Assembly (NCBI GenBank): GCA_002682825.1
Contig: NOKP01000007.1
Location: 1,240,001 to 1,304,000, forward strand
Source of the DNA: Neonectria sp. B-13
Lineage: Eukaryota; Ascomycota; Sordariomycetes; Hypocreales; Nectriaceae
Length of the DNA: 64,000 nucleotides
Direction of reading: 5' to 3'
In this document: positions 44,816-57,275 of the stretch, piece by piece
How the letters are laid out: every line of letters begins with the position of its first letter
Position numbering within the stretch: position 1 is the first letter of the stretch
Notes under the pieces: model-generated
What the model saw: only the letters and a program-made list of their open reading frames with translations
Told to the model about the DNA's origin: nothing
Databases searched by the model: none
Program-made: the position numbers and the translations under genes

Positions 44816-47299
44816 CAGGCGGCGATGAACAAGGCCGCTTTAGTGCCGGCGTCGGACCACAGCATGATAGCCACCGTGGAGATGCGAGGCCCCCCGAAAG
44901 AACGAGGGCGGCCGGGCGGGAATCTGTAGAGTCGGGGTTTGCGGTTGCGCGGTTGGAATGGCGGGGGGATCTCGACGGTAGCAGCAGCGGTTCGCAGTGA
45001 GAGAGATGACGTCTTGTGAATGAGTTCTCGATGTAAGGTCGCAGTTGTCGTGGGCCGGTCGGTCCGTGGTTTGGGGGGTTCCTTGAGGGCGAGGGGCCGA
45101 GGTTGAGGATCGAGCGCTGATGGAAAGGCGGAATGGCGACAGAGACGTTGAAGGGGAAGAGGTGGTAGTCAAATGCGTGTGGCAGATACGTCCTAGTCCC
45201 AGGTCGGGGATTGTTTGCTAGGCCAGGTCGGAGAGTCAGTCGGGCTTCGGTTATTGTCGTCAAGGCTTTGCTGCGCAGCCAAGTCCTCCGTTCGGTTCAG
45301 CCCGGTGCTGTTCCGTCTGCTGCGTGTGTGGAATGCGGCCTGGAGGGTCGAGTGGGCCAGGTGGGAGAAGTGGGTTCGAGTTGGCTGGGGGCGGGTGGTG
45401 GCGGCGGCGCTGGGGAAGAGCAAAACCGGGGCGTAGGACTGGAACTTGACCAGGTTTTGACTGGGGTAGGGCCTGATTTGGCCTGACTGGGCTGGGCCTC
45501 CGCTGGGCCTCGAGTCCGGGGGTGGGAGGGGAAAACGAATGGTGACTCGTAATTAGATGCGTGTACATGTACGTGTAAGACAGTGAGAGACAGAGAGAGA
45601 GAGCGAGAGCCAGAGGGGAGGGAGATGATAGTAGGGCGGAGAGATGAGAGCGAGAGATGAGGGGAGTGAATGGGAGAGGAGAAGAGAGAAGAGATGAGAC
45701 GAGGCCAGGTGTGTCCAAACACAGTGACTAGATGGGCTCCACCAGTTTCGTACTGTATAGTTCTGCCTGCCCAGAGGTGACTTCGGACGGTGCTTGCAGA
45801 TTTACAAGCACTGTACCCGTCAGCGCACCCTAGGCGACAATGCAAGGCCGGTGTACAAGGGGGGTGCTTATATGTACGAATACGCACGCGACTGACCCTG
45901 AGCAAACAGAACAGCAATGAGCAAGGCTGTCGATAAACAAGAAAACCAAGGCTCCCCTATCTCGTCTTGGAAGGATGGAGTCTAGGAACCAGAACACGCC
46001 TGAATCCAGAGAGAAAGACGTCGTTGGTGGAGTGGTCGGGCTCCGTAGGTACTCTAGTGGTACCGCCTTCTTGTGCCGTTAGCGGGTACGGCAGGGGAGT
46101 TGAGATTGCGGGGGAAGCCCAGACGCACGGGATGGATGAGAGGAGAGGGGAGGGCCGAGAACCGGGAGTCACGAGACATCAAGACATTTTTATACGTTTG
46201 TTTTATCCATTCTTTCATTGTAGGCAGAATCTATTCTAGATGTGCAGCACATTCGCTAGTCAGCCTTATCTGTGCAGATCCGACGCAATGTCTCTTCTCT
46301 CATTCCTCTGCCTCGTAATGTCAGCTGAAGTGTTCGTTCTCATCAGCCACTCATAACCCAGAGACCTCATATTGCAAATGCGGTTTCAGACTCCTAGACA
46401 GCCACTGGCTGCCTCAGTCACAAATAGCATAGCCACACGCTCGATGCACGCCGTAAGAAGTGTACACTTGCTCCTATGCGCCCTCATCACATGCTTGCTA
46501 AAATTACTTTACCATCGTATCCCAGGCAGTGCTCTTGCTTGGCCAGCTATAGACTGTTGTTGATTGCTCATTCGATACCGAAGCTGTTCTGTTACATGCC
46601 AATACGAGTCTTATCTGCTTCGTACTTCGTATACACTGCCCTTGACTTTTCACAAGACCACACCACGCAACCAAACCCCAGGCAGACACCCGAGATATAA
46701 AAAGAGAAGAGCAGAAGAAACAAAGCCCCATTGATCGACATCCCACCTGCATCGCTCAACTTCCCGTGTTGCTGTGTCCGTCCGCAGCCCACACGTAATT
46801 ACGCCTACAACTCATCGCCAGCCCCACCTCGCCCTGTTCCATGCCCGCCCTTGCGACTCCTCCAGGCTTCCACATAAACGCGATGCTGATTCCCCAGATC
46901 CTGCGTGTCCCGCCAGCCTCTCCCGCACCACCCCTGGACGCAACAGCGATTCCCAGATTTCCCGCTCCGGGCGAGATCCGGGGAGCTTGGCCCCCTGGTT
47001 CTTTTGGTACCGATATGGGGTATCGTCGAGGGGGCGGGGTGTCAGCTTGTTGGTCGTCCCTGGTGGGGTGAGGTGCATTGCCGGCTTGGGGGCGGAGGAG
47101 CATGTTAACTGCCAAACAGAGTGCATAGATGAGAGTATGCATATTTGGTTAATTTCGATGAATCTTGTGATACAAAAGAGGGATGTTGTGCGATGAGTTG
47201 ACCAAATATCCTTGCAAAAGTCTGGAGATAGCCTAGTCGTCAAATGCAGTCCTCTTCATGCTCTCTAAACCACATCTCATCACCAACACATCCACCAGC
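44816..47299. other. Intergenic region with purine-rich leader
   Basis: 2.5 kb between the BTB/F-box-like gene (-) and the MDR oxidoreductase (-). On the plus strand 45580-45700 is a GA-rich low-complexity tract, so the minus-strand leader is CT-rich. One palindromic 9-mer lies at 46623-46631 and a TATAAAA at 46696. A 76-codon ATG frame at 46841-47071 downstream of it is not convincing. Confidence 0.55.
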
Positions 47300-48280
47300 T
47301 CACAGATTCGCATCACCACCCTCCCCCATCACAAAGACAACCCTCCCCTTGCCGCCTCCCGTCCACTCCGCCTCCACATCCCGCAGCCGCACCTGCCGCA
47401 CGCCCTCGTCACGCACGCCGTCCAGCACGCCCAGCATCCCCGCCGCCTCCGCGTCCAGCGCCGCTGTGCTCCACGCCCCCGGCCCCGAGCCCCGCACCGT
47501 CACGTCCCGTTGCCGCAACCCCGCCGCAGGCACCGCGCCGTCCAGCCCAGCCAGCGACCCGATGCACACCCATGTGAGCGGCGTCGTCGCCGCCCGCGTC
47601 GACCCGGATCCCAGGTACGCCCCAATCCACGGCCCGTAGAGGTAGTCCAGCACCACGTCGACCTCCGCCGCCGCGCCGAAGTCGGTGTTCTGCGGGGGAT
47701 CTTGCAGCACGACAATGTCATCCAGGCCGAGCGTCTTCAGTGCGGCTTCGTTCCTCCCAGCACCGACAACCCGTGTCGCTCCAAGCATCCTGGCCACCTT
47801 GATCGCCAACTTGCCGCTCATGCTCGTCGCCCCCAGGATGAAGCACGACCAGTCCTTCTTCTGCCCATCCCTGACAAAGTCGACCCTCTTCCTCAGCGCC
47901 ATCCAGCTGCTCATAACGGGGTTCATCAACCCCGCTGCTTGCACCGCATCTACGCCGCTGGGCAGCTCAGTAACACTACTCCGCGGTACGTTGACCAGCT
48001 CGGCGAAGCTGCCCGCACCCGCAGCATCCCCCAGCGTGCTGAAGTAGACGGGCTTTCCGGTGCTGATGTCGATGCCGGTCCCGTCCACGCCGGGCGTGTG
48101 TGGCAGAGAGACGGATGTGTAGTGTTTTCCCGCCGCGCGCATGCGGACCAGTTGGTGTAGTCCGGCTGCGAGGACACGGATCTGGACGACGGAGTCGTCA
48201 GCGGGCGTGGCAGGCGAAGGCACTTGGGTGGCTTTCGGGGGAGAGCCCCATTCCGCGACTTGGGCTGCAAGCATGCTCAT
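47300..48280 (-). CDS. Zinc-independent MDR-family oxidoreductase
   Basis: One exon of 326 codons starts at the ATG at 48280 (MSMLAAQVAEWG); upstream codons of the frame lack ATG. The N-terminal half follows the GroES-like fold of medium-chain dehydrogenases (DDSVVQIRVLAAGLHQLVRMRAAGKHY, then LPHTPGVDGTGID). The cofactor half has a Rossmann start, FILGATSMSGKLAIKVARMLGATRVVG, where GATSMSG takes the place of the usual GxGxxG in quinone-reductase-like members. Cys/His ligands for catalytic zinc are not apparent, so NAD(P)H-dependent quinone or enone reduction is more likely than alcohol dehydrogenation. No targeting signal is visible, so it should be cytosolic. The substrate is unknown. Confidence 0.85.
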   Translation of the reverse strand: MSMLAAQVAEWGSPPKATQVPSPATPADDSVVQIRVLAAGLHQLVRMRAAGKHYTSVSLPHTPGVDGTGIDISTGKPVYFSTLGDAAGAGSFAELVNVPRSSVTELPSGVDAVQAAGLMNPVMSSWMALRKRVDFVRDGQKKDWSCFILGATSMSGKLAIKVARMLGATRVVGAGRNEAALKTLGLDDIVVLQDPPQNTDFGAAAEVDVVLDYLYGPWIGAYLGSGSTRAATTPLTWVCIGSLAGLDGAVPAAGLRQRDVTVRGSGPGAWSTAALDAEAAGMLGVLDGVRDEGVRQVRLRDVEAEWTGGGKGRVVFVMGEGGDANL

Positions 48281-49484
48281 TTTGCTTGTATTGCTAGTCG
48301 TAGTTTTTGTAAATCGTAGGAGAGAGCAAATGTGTGTTGAGTCGTGTGCGTCGAGGAGCAAGATCTCCCGGACAAGACCAAACTTTATACGTCCCCTCCC
48401 TTGACGAACATCAACTTACTCCACATATCATATCAATCATCATCACCTAAGTGAATTCTAAGCTAGACAATCAATCTCGCCGATATTCCCGACCTCATTC
48501 AGGCATACTCTGGCTGCTCTGCATGTGTCCCAGCCTCCGATTCGGCACTGCAATCATCACCGAATTCTTTCTAAGCCCATTGGTGCATGACAAATGCTGA
48601 CTCTGCTGACGGATAGTCGGCATCATCCAGCCGCCAGCCGTCAGCCACCGACTCCGTAGACTGTCACCTCGCTGCATCATACCACGCACGTTCCCGTCCA
48701 CCCATCTCCAAAGAAGCTTAAGAAAAAGTATGCGAAACCAATACATGCCGTACCTATCTTCAGTGGATTCTAACGTCATCTGGACTAAATAGGGCTGAAG
48801 GTGGGTGATCCGCCTACTGCGACATTTCGTTACACATTCGACAATCGATCATCTTTAAAGCTTTCAATTATCTCATTTTTGTGCTCCGTTACATCTGTCC
48901 ATGCTTTTGTGACATCCATCTATACCGCTGTACCGCTTCGCCCCATGCCCTTTTGTAGCCGATAGGAGATATAAAGTGGTGTCCCTTTCCTCCCAGATGG
49001 TTGTCTCGACGCAATCGCAACTGTGTATATAAAACGCCTCCCCGGCCATTTGTAGAAGACGCCAACGCCGTCCCTCCAGCCATCCGTTCGTCCATCCATC
49101 GTTCTCCCCACCTCCTCCCATGCCAATCTGTGCTCGCACACCACTATCAATGTGGTAAAAGATGCTGCAATGACCGTCCGCCCCAATCGTACACACATGC
49201 TACACTCACTCAGATTCACTCAACTTGGACACATCCAGAACAATGTCCAAGCCTCCCTCCCTCACCACCCGACCTGGGAGACGCCCGCACACCCACTTCT
49301 TCTCGCTAGGCACGGTGTTTGTGGCCACAGTCCGTCCTATCCAAGAAAAGTACCGTTCGACGACGTAAATCAAGTTGTCTGCGGACCTGAGTCAAGGCTG
49401 GAAAAGGTATCTGGTTTGTCGTTGGAAAGGGCCGACTGTCATCCGCACATTGCTGGCCGGCATTGTTCCATAACTGACCATCCA
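48281..49484. other. Intergenic region
   Basis: 1.2 kb of MDR promoter and of the 3' flank of the nucleotidyltransferase gene. A TATATAAAA at 49024 on the plus strand leads only into sequence antisense to the next gene. No gene was found. Confidence 0.55.
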
Positions 49485-52400
49485 TTAACCGCCCTTTCGT
49501 TCCGATTCGAGCTTGGGGAGCTGTTCACTGGCTCCTTGCTGAACCCCGTTGGCACCCTTTTTCTTTCCTTTGCCGGCCTTTTGCCATCCTCCATCACTCT
49601 CACTCTTCGCAGCACGAACATGTCCGTTTTCCCTCGAACCGTTGAGGCGCTGTGTCTGTGTGATTGGCTTCTGCGACTTCTGGGGCTTCGGACCCTCCTG
49701 CGAATCCTGAACACGCTCTTCCGGCTTTGGGACCGTCTTCGAGGCTTCTCCTTGAGCTGCTTTCGCTTTAGGCTGTGGGATAACCTTTTCCCGCTTCAGA
49801 GGACCATCTGGTTTTCGAATAACGGTTGGAGACGGGGTTCGGTTTTCATACACTGGAGACAGATGCGAAAGTTCCGGCCCAACTGGGTGGTCGATGCGGT
49901 GGTCTGAAATGGCAAGGTCGAGGGGAGCAATCACCCCGTTTTGAGGTTGTCGGGACATCAAACGCTGTCGAGTGGAGGGCGAGAGGCGTGAGGTTCCCAC
50001 AGCTGCAGGCTCCTGAGCGATATGAGGCGTGTTCATGTAGTACGTGCTCATCATTGCAATGCGCTCTCGGAACGAGGGGTCATCGGCTGGCGCAGTGGCC
50101 ACGGCGGCCACCATCGGTGCGCTAGACCCATTGGCAACTACTGGAGCTTGATCGGCGACAGGATGAACCGGTGGGACATCTTGCGTGGCTAGAGCAGCAA
50201 CGGGAATTGGGATGGGGCCGTCCGATGGGTAGTTTGGAACCACACTGCCCGTGTCAATGTTAAGTGCGTTATCCAAGTTCGATGTTGCAGAATCCTCTGA
50301 CGCGTTGCTATCCGTGCCAGAAGGTTGGCGCGGACTAGTATTGGTCATGCTTGTCTTGAGGCCAGATCCATTGACAACTAGGGGGCGCGAGAGGTTTCTG
50401 TTCTGGCTTCCAGAAAACGGAACAGACGTGGTGGGCGCTGAGGCGGTGTTTGTCGAGAACGCTCGTGCATGTCCAAGTGGAGAAGGTGAGCGTGACGTCC
50501 TTCTCATCCTACGATCGAGGATTGTTTGAGGTAGCTGATCTGTCGAAAGCCGGCGTCTTCCTGGGCTAGACTGGTTCGCTAGCTCGCCAAAGGCAACGCC
50601 ATTCGAAGTCGGCAGAGGCTGTGGAGACTGCTTACTGGGACTTGAGGTCTCTGCTAAGTAGAGCGCATTGTACTTGCCCTCTTCCGACTGCGGCGAGTCG
50701 GTGTGCGCTTTGGGGGTTTCGTCGTTGTCGCCATCATCGGGCATGAAGTTCGGAATCGAGACACCGCCAGCATTTCTCGAAGCGTTGGCTACACCATTCA
50801 TCGATTGGGTCCCGAAGTAGCCCCCGGCGGGTTGGCCCGATGACGGGGATCGCGTCGCTGGTTGAGAGTGAGACCTCAGTGAGCTGCTTGACGCGGAGAC
50901 ACCTGTCTCATTGGTCACGACGGATCGCTGCAAAGGGCGACGGAAGTCTTGGGTCCCGCCGGTCGGGGTTGTTACAGGCGAGGAAGGATAAGTTCCGTAA
51001 GCAGCGCCTGCTTGGGGGAAGAACTGGGACCCAAGCGTCATTCCGTATAGGGCATACAGCTCAGGTCGAAGAGGGGCACTGAGTGGCGGATTATCGAACG
51101 AGTTGGTCCTAGAACGGTCTGAAGACTGCTGTTGACCAGAAGCAGAACTTGTCGGCATCCTCTGTTGCTGCTGTTGCTGCTGCTGCTGTTGTTGTTGACT
51201 CATGGCTTGATGTTGCAAAAATGCTGGCGACTGAGCATACATATGGAGCTGCCGCATGTTCTCCTGATGGTAGGCCATCTGGGTCATAAGGTCCTGCTGC
51301 GCATACTGGAACTGGAACTGCGGGTTCTGATACCATTGCATGTCCTGCGGCATGTTGACCGGCTGTTGAATAAACATGTTGTTAGCGTCGTATGTTGGAA
51401 CGCTAGACGACGCTCGTCGGTTCGCGTTCCCATTCGAGTTTGCGCTCCCGTTCCCGTTTCGGTGAAAGTTGTTATTGTGTCGACCTCCACGGTGGTTCCC
51501 CCGGCCGCCACGGCCCGAGTGAGTTTGTGACGAGCTCCGTAACAAAACGGGCCTAGACTGAGGTGGCGGTCGGGTCCACACTCGCTCCTCTTCTTTCGGG
51601 AAGACGTATTGTTCACACGCCTCCTCGAATTTTGCCACAGAGATGAGATCGAACGCCCGTCGGAGCTCCATATGCAAGCCCCGGAAAGAGTATTCGTCTG
51701 CAGTGTTGCCCAGGTTTCGAGAAATGTTGAACGGCTCCTCGACGCAGAGTTGGTTGTTGATAGCATAGTGCCACTTCTTTTCCGTCTTGGTTACCAACTT
51801 TCCGGATCTCACAGAAAGCGCGTGCTTGTCGTAGTCGAACTCGTGCGCGTAGAATCGAAAGAACTGGAAAAGAAGATCGGCCACCGAGGATTTGTTCTTG
51901 CCACCAAAGCCCGAGAGCTTTTTGAGATCATCCGCAAAGTCGCTCACAGCTCCATCCGGCTTCGTCAACTTGTGTGGTGACAGGTGGAGGGTAGGCAAAA
52001 CAGCCGGGTTTCGGAGCTGCAGAAATGCGATGATCAAGCAGATCCACGTGTAAGAACTTAGAGTGCCACCAAAAGCTGTTCTCTCGTTAGTGTTGCCACA
52101 GGAAGAATATCGGCTACGAGTAGGAACTCACCAGCGTCGTTCACTATCCTCCTCCTTGTCCAGTACTTGATGATCATGGCCAATTGCCGGACTCGGGGAT
52201 CGGCCTCGACGTATGTTCGAACCATGCGGGTATTCTCGAGCGCAACGGTGTTATTGACATTCATGTCGCAGGCAAGGCCCAGTTCAGGATCCCAGATCTT
52301 GACAATTGGCACCTTGGCTGCAGAAATGCACACCACCTTCTCCATCCCTTCTGCGTTGTTTGTTAGTTTAGCACAAATGAAACAGATGCGATCTTGTACA

Positions 52401-53575
52401 TACGTCGTGCTAGGAGGTCGGCAATCATACAGACACCCTCCAGCTCGTGCCATGGGGTTGTGATGCAGATATCGACTAGACACATGTTAGTACCCGTCTT
52501 GGTAGGATGAAGATTGCGCATAGCGCTTGATCAACGAACCATCCGAGTCATCCGAACAAAGCAGGTTTCCAGATGAGCCAAAAAGATGCACTTTAATATC
52601 ATGCCCTGGCCACTCATCATTGAGAATCTTCTCGAGCTTCAGCACCAGCTTCTTGCGATTCTCCTCGACAGCATCAGTGGGCAGGAGTTGGTCAAAGACC
52701 TCACGCATGTCAGTAGCCAGCTTCCGCTCCTCGTCCTCAGTCAGCTTGCTCTTGACCGTTCGCAAGTCCAGCTTCTCGAGACGGTCATTGCCGACCGAGT
52801 ACGGTATCCTCCTTCTCGAATTTATCTGAGCAGTCTCGTATTTGCATCCTCCTAATCGAGGGGGCAGGGGCCGCAGCGACGGCAGAGTGCTGTTGGTCTC
52901 GGAGTAGGCGGAACGCGGGGAATGGTTGTTGTTGGCTGTGGGCGAAGGCTCGCGATCCTCGAAGGAGAACTGGCGGGCATGCTGATGGGGGGTAGAGGGC
53001 ACGGAACTGGAGTGGGACTGCCCCTGAGCAGGTGCTGGCCGACGCGGCAGGTTCCTCGACAGGTCGGCCACCTGCTTGGGAGGCATCTTGGACGGAACCT
53101 CCTTGGGGGTTATGACCGAGCGGCTCTTGTCTGAGTTCTGATGTGACCTGCTCCCATGGCCTCCTCCTCCTGTGTTTCCCTTGCCGGCTGAGCCGTCCTT
53201 GAGCGACACCTTGCTAGAAGATCGCGACCGGGGCGCGGCCTGGATGTGGGGGGCGGAAACGACTGGAGCGAGCGGCGGCGTCTGTAGACCACCTCCCCGA
53301 GCGGGCGAGATGAGCTTGTTGTAGTGGAGGAGCTGGGCGTGGTAGATGTTGGACTGCTGGGGGAGGAGAAAGGGGAGGAAGTCTATGTGGGACTGGAACT
53401 GAGCGGCCGCCGCGTCAGCGAGGGGCGAGCCGTCGGGAGCGGTAGCGCTATGGCTGCTCGGGGTTGGGGTCGTGGTTGTCGTCGTCGTAGTCGTCGTGGA
53501 TGTCGTTGATGTCGTAGTCCAGGGGCTAGGAGGGTAAGAATGTTGATGTTCGGCCGCAGTGGTCTGGGTGTCCAT
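49485..53575 (-). CDS. Cid1-family non-canonical poly(A)/poly(U) polymerase
   Basis: Exons complement(52540..53575), (52404..52475), (52132..52350) and (49485..52075) give 1305 residues. Introns are 64, 53 and 56 nt; two carry clear CTAAC branch sites. A disordered start with a long Thr run is followed by the nucleotidyltransferase core. The motif FGSSGNLLCSDDSDVDI gives metal ligands D345 and D347, and LACDMNVNN gives D398. GGTLSSYTWICLIIAFLQL and the PAP-associated segment LLFQFFRFYAHEFDYDKHALSVRSG follow. The last 600 residues are low-complexity, with an RGG/Asn-rich patch (GRGGRGNHRGGRHNN), a 12-Gln run and a basic tail. It should add nucleotides to RNA 3' ends in RNA decay or tailing; A versus U preference cannot be told. 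Confidence 0.9.
51162..51197 (-). repeat. Polyglutamine (CAG/CAA) tract in the Cid1-family gene
   Basis: Twelve consecutive Gln codons on the minus strand, a mix of CAG and CAA, inside the low-complexity C-terminal region. Confidence 0.9.
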
Positions 53576-56561
53576 ATGGAGCGAGCGAGCCAGCCCCAGG
53601 ACTGCGAAAGGGTGCGGGGAGCAGCAGGCCGGGCGTGACGCTGTGTCGTGGCCTCAGACTTCAGGAAAGGTTTGTTTCGGTGACGGGCTGGTTTGCGGGA
53701 GAATTGAAGCTGGGGGGAAACAATGACGACGGGGGAAGTGTTGTGCGGTGCAAGCAAGTCTCTTTTGTCTCCGCATGCAATCCAATCCAATACCGAGGTG
53801 AGGCAGAAGCAGGGTCAAAGGGGGGGATATGGTTTAAGCCAAAAGGCGAGGCGCTGTTCGAGGCTGTTCGAGACGGCTGGCAGAAGGACGTAGGATCGAT
53901 TCGAGAGGGAAGAGCAGAGAACGAAACCGGGACCTGAGGTCAGACGAGACGGGAGCGGGGAACAGCGCCTTCGACGAACGGGCGAGAAATGTAGTCGACG
54001 GGAGGCCGTGAGGCGAGGTGATGAGGCGCGCGGGATAATGATGGACGGAGCAGGATGGGGATGGGACCGACGGAGGCGCTGTGGGGGGGCCTGCCAAAAG
54101 GGGTCGTTCGGTGCGAGGGACGCCGGGTTGGCGGTCGACGGTCGACGCGTGGGGGAAGAGGGCGAGAGGGATAGAGGGCGAGGAAAGGCAGTACAACGGA
54201 GCGACAGGTTTCGAGTTTTGGAGTCGAGGCGAGTCGCAGACACAGAACGCAATGAGAGAAGCCGGAGAGCGTGAACAAGAGACGGAGGCGGAAGGTGATG
54301 CGCTGAGGAGGGCGACTTTGGGGAGGAGAGCAAACGAACGTTCAAGTGCCGTTCTCTGGGGGACAACCTAAGTCGTTCTGGATGGATGTGGATGTGGATG
54401 CAGGTGAGTTGTGTGAGAGGTGTGTGGGTGGACTGTGGAGTGCGTGGGACATGACAGGCACTGTACGGTGGCTACTGGCTGAGGGGGGGCATCACAAAGC
54501 AAAAAGGGCTCGCCCCGCCGTGGCCCGAGCCACCACGGGCGGTCCTTCACAGTGCGCAGCCGTACGCCGCAGCGTTACCGGTAACTTAGCGCCCCAGGCG
54601 TCCCAGTTCTCCCAGAGCACAGAAGTGACCTCGAACGAAATACATCTCTCTCGCACCAAGCGAATGGGCGCCCAAGCCGGGGAGTGGCCCCACCGCCAAG
54701 ACCCCCAGCAGGGCTTCAGCATGGCCTAGCAGGGCTAACTGGCACAGAAGGGTCCCCAGGGAGCCCTGGGAGTGAGGGACCATCCCCGGGCGTGCGTCCA
54801 GTAGGCGGAGCGTTATGAGACGCTGGCCGCTGGCCGCTGGGATGGATGGAGCTCAGCACCCGCAACCCGCGCTCACCGGGGAGGGGAGAAGCAGCCAAAG
54901 CGACCGCCGACAACCCGCCACACACAACATGTCGTTTTCCACGGCGAAAAAGGCAATTGGGGGAGGGGAAGCCGCCTCGGTGCGGATACGGTTACTGTAT
55001 CCCTATTCTCAGGCCGGGGGGGGGGGGGCAGACGGGAGGAGGAAGAGGAGAAGGGCACAGTGCATGCTCCGGAGAGATGGCCAGACAACGGCAATGGCAG
55101 GACGCAAATAAGGAGGATGCAATAGGAGAACCTATGCAAATTAGACCTCACCAACACGGACACCGCACATCCGCACCTTTACTTTGCCAAAAGGCCCCGT
55201 TGGCTGCAAGTGTGAGTAAGGTCAGATAAGACACAGTAAGGCGATGCCGTGCCGGGTCGGATTACAGTTGCGACCCCCAGGGACCAGCCCTTCAACCCGT
55301 AGGAGTTGCCATCTCCAATCGCCCAGTCCCAGTTGCGAGAAGCGTAAATACCCTCCGTGAGATACAGGCCTACTAGGGAGACCAACGCACCTTGGCATCC
55401 TCCGTAACCAGATCCTCAGGTCGCTGTGTGTCAGTGATTGACAGGGAACAGGGGACCGCGATGCCGTCGTCGGGACGGGACCCTGACGCCGCCAACATGC
55501 TCATGCTTCACGCCCACGCCCCTCCAATGCGCGAATGCCATTGCCATGCCTGAAGCAGCCTTCCCATCCAGCCCGTCCTGCCCATGCTGGCGACTCCTCC
55601 CAAGCCCCCCAAAATGTCCTCGGGAGGGACTAAGGTTGTTTCGCAGCTACGGCAATGTCAGGTCACGACGCGGTCCAGCCGCGGCCTGCGACAACGCGTA
55701 GAATGGCTCCCACGGTACATCGCCCTCCGGTCACCAGCCATGAGCCCCCTTCCTTTCCCTTCCGTTCCCCTTCTCTGACGGGGTTCTGGATTCTGGATTC
55801 TGGATTCCTGAAGGAGGGTCCTCCAATTCCCCTCAAACTCAGTCGTGACGGACAACCTCGACCGACCATCGGCTAGATTCCCATCAACCACCGAAATCTC
55901 CGGGTGGCGGGGAGGGGCCGCAGAATGACAGACACCAAGAAGAGCAGCTAGACCACGCCCCAACATCCACGCCGACAAGAGTCACAAGTCATGGGGTGCA
56001 GGCACCTACAGACAAAGAGTGCAGGATGCTTTAGGGGAAGAGTCCCGACTGCAGGCAGTGGAAGTGGAGGCTAGTTGCAGCGATTTTGTATGGAGAAATG
56101 GAGAAGCTGCAGAGAGGCATTAAACCCAGGCCGATGATGAACTGTACTTGCCATCCAATATTTCTTTATTTCTTCGATGTCATCATGCCGGCATGCCGCG
56201 TCAACAATGGCTTCTTTGGCGCCTCTCTGTAGAATTCCCTAGGCTAGTTAGTTCTCCTTGACTTGTCTGCTATGGCTTCAATGGAGGGCGCTGAGACCCC
56301 ACCGGCGTGAGCCTCCAACGCCACCGAAAGCGTCCCCGTCTATTCGTACACACGGACAACATGCTCCCACGAATTGATAGATCATTGTGCTTGACTCTCG
56401 TATAGAGGATAGAAGGGAAGAGCATCAGTCGCATGGTGCACTTCCGTCCCTTAGTGAGCCGTGGTCCGTGTCTTCGTAGTATCCCTATCACGGCGGCGGC
56501 GTCGGCCCTGGCGGCATCACGGTTGCTGGCCCTGGCGCTGCTGCCAACACATGGCCACCAT

Positions 56562-56596
56562 GAGCCACGAGCCACGAGCCACGGGCCACGAGCCAT
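56562..56596. repeat. 7-bp tandem repeat (GAGCCAC)n
   Basis: About five head-to-tail copies of GAGCCAC with one substitution (GGGCCAC). It is intergenic. Confidence 0.85.
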
Positions 56597-57240
56597 CTCC
56601 CGCCACGCCTGGGCGTTCACCTGTCAAAACCAGCTCCCTCAGGAGAATGGATGACGGCTGGTGGAAACGGGGAAGCATTCTGCATCCAGATGCTACGAGA
56701 GATTGCCCTTTTTGATGTGGAACGTCTGGAAAACAATGATGCTTCCATCCCATCCATTGAAGCCCCCAGCAGCCCTCGTTCGTGCTCCTCTAATTCCATC
56801 CGCCCTCTCCTATCAACAATCAATCTCAATCTCATCAACCGCCCATTCAACGCCGTACCCGAGATTGTTCGTCGACCCTCCCTCCCCGGGCACTCTACTC
56901 CAGAATTCTAGCGCCATCCCGGTTCCCACCCATTTCCCAATCCGCACGCCGAACTTCCTCCTTCTGCCCCCCTTACCATTTCCCATTTCCCATTTCCTCC
57001 CATTGCCCGGTGCTTCGGGGATTGGGGGACTTGTTCGGTGGCTACGGGGGAACGGACAGCCAACAACCAGGGTCAAAGGGAAGCCCCTCCACAAGGAACA
57101 TGGAAAGACAGAAGAAGGCTTTCAAAGGCAAAAGAGCAGAGAAATATCCGGCACTCATGGGCTTTCGTTCACTCGTATCTTGCACGTCAACTACTACCTC
57201 ATCATCATTGTCAGGCCAGGTCAGGTGTCTCGTCTTGCCT

Positions 57241-57275
57241 TGTCTGTGTCTGTGTCTGTGTCTCTGTCCGTGTCT
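57241..57275. repeat. TGTGTC microsatellite
   Basis: Imperfect hexamer repeats of TGTGTC/TGTCTG. It is intergenic. Confidence 0.8.

Noticed and set aside
46841..47071. 76-codon ATG frame downstream of TATAAAA at 46696
   Set aside because: Pro/Ala-rich with no signal peptide, introns or recognisable motif; it could be chance in GC-rich DNA. Expression data would be needed.
47258..48160. 300-codon frame antisense to the MDR oxidoreductase
   Set aside because: Arg/Pro/His-rich translation typical of an antisense shadow; the sense protein has clear MDR motifs.
49152..49907. 251-codon plus-strand frame after a TATATAAAA at 49024
   Set aside because: Most of it is antisense to the Cid1-family C-terminus, and its composition is erratic. 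The TATA box alone is not enough.
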